From Syntrophobacter sp963666995 (GTDB taxonomy: Bacteria > Desulfobacterota > Syntrophobacteria > Syntrophobacterales > Syntrophobacteraceae), in assembly GCA_963666995.1 (NCBI GenBank), contig OY762941.1:3720001-3784000 (forward strand): 64,000 bases of DNA. Reading direction: 5' to 3'. Below the pieces are notes generated by a model, which was given only the letters and a program-made list of their open reading frames with translations, was not told the origin of the DNA and ran no database searches. The position numbers and the translations under genes were made by a program. Shown in pieces: positions 63,900 to 64,000 of this stretch. Positions within the stretch are counted from its first letter, which is position 1. Every line of letters starts with the position of its first letter.

Positions 63900-64000
63900 T
63901 GATTTGACGCAGAAACGAAGGTTCGGCAATCCCACGGGAGACGTGCGGCGGAGCGATCACGGAGCGGCGCATGATGAAGTCAATAGAAGAGGTTTCTCGG

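Overview
The window looks like a high-GC chromosome segment from a sulfate-reducing or syntrophic Desulfobacterota bacterium (Syntrophobacter-like; inferred from gene content, not from a database). Pointers are a Tmc-type transmembrane electron-transfer cluster (membrane cytochrome b, CCG iron-sulfur protein, tetraheme cytochrome c3), a periplasmic rhodanese that appears to be read through an in-frame UGA as selenocysteine, CoA-transferase and crotonase genes, and a CysP-like permease of the PiT family.

Layout. 1-9.8 kb: end of an MFS transporter, tag, a UxaA-like gene with its GntR regulator, then a TetR gene with a two-subunit CoA-transferase, an MFS transporter and a crotonase-like gene. 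Four copies of a 14-bp ACCG..CGGT.GGT motif tie the TetR gene to these operons. 10.1-12.7 kb: tmcC-tmcB-tmcA. 12.6-21 kb: a repeat-rich stretch. A family with the terminal inverted repeat GGGGTCAGACCTACGCAATT lies against the ends of ywbE, a membrane protein, an L,D-transpeptidase, an aldo/keto reductase and the cytochrome, and supplies their last codons. The Sec-rhodanese is in this part. 21.2-22.5 kb: an SpmA/SpmB-type membrane protein.

22.85-40.2 kb is accessory DNA. An intact tRNA-Thr(UGU) gene sits at the right edge, and copies of its 3' half lie at 22.85 and 32.32 kb, which suggests two tandem integrations. The left island holds a peptide-type substrate-binding protein and a lower-GC cluster (ornithine-cyclodeaminase-like, LarA-like, L-serine dehydratase). 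The right island holds an IS21-type element with a stop in istA, a Sel1-repeat gene cut by that IS, an HNH protein, a resolvase fragment and two unknown proteins between inverted repeats.

40.4-64 kb returns to core genes: radical SAM/B12 protein, priA and M23 peptidase (one overlapping operon), a YHS protein, a CusB-CusA efflux pair, bioB with a probable BirA operator, an HU gene with a leader hairpin, a nucleoside phosphorylase, ligA, acyP, an IHF/HU gene, serS, a DUF3426 protein, hpt, and the PiT/CysP-like permease under a perfect 40-bp palindrome. No CRISPR array, rRNA gene or complete integrase gene was seen.
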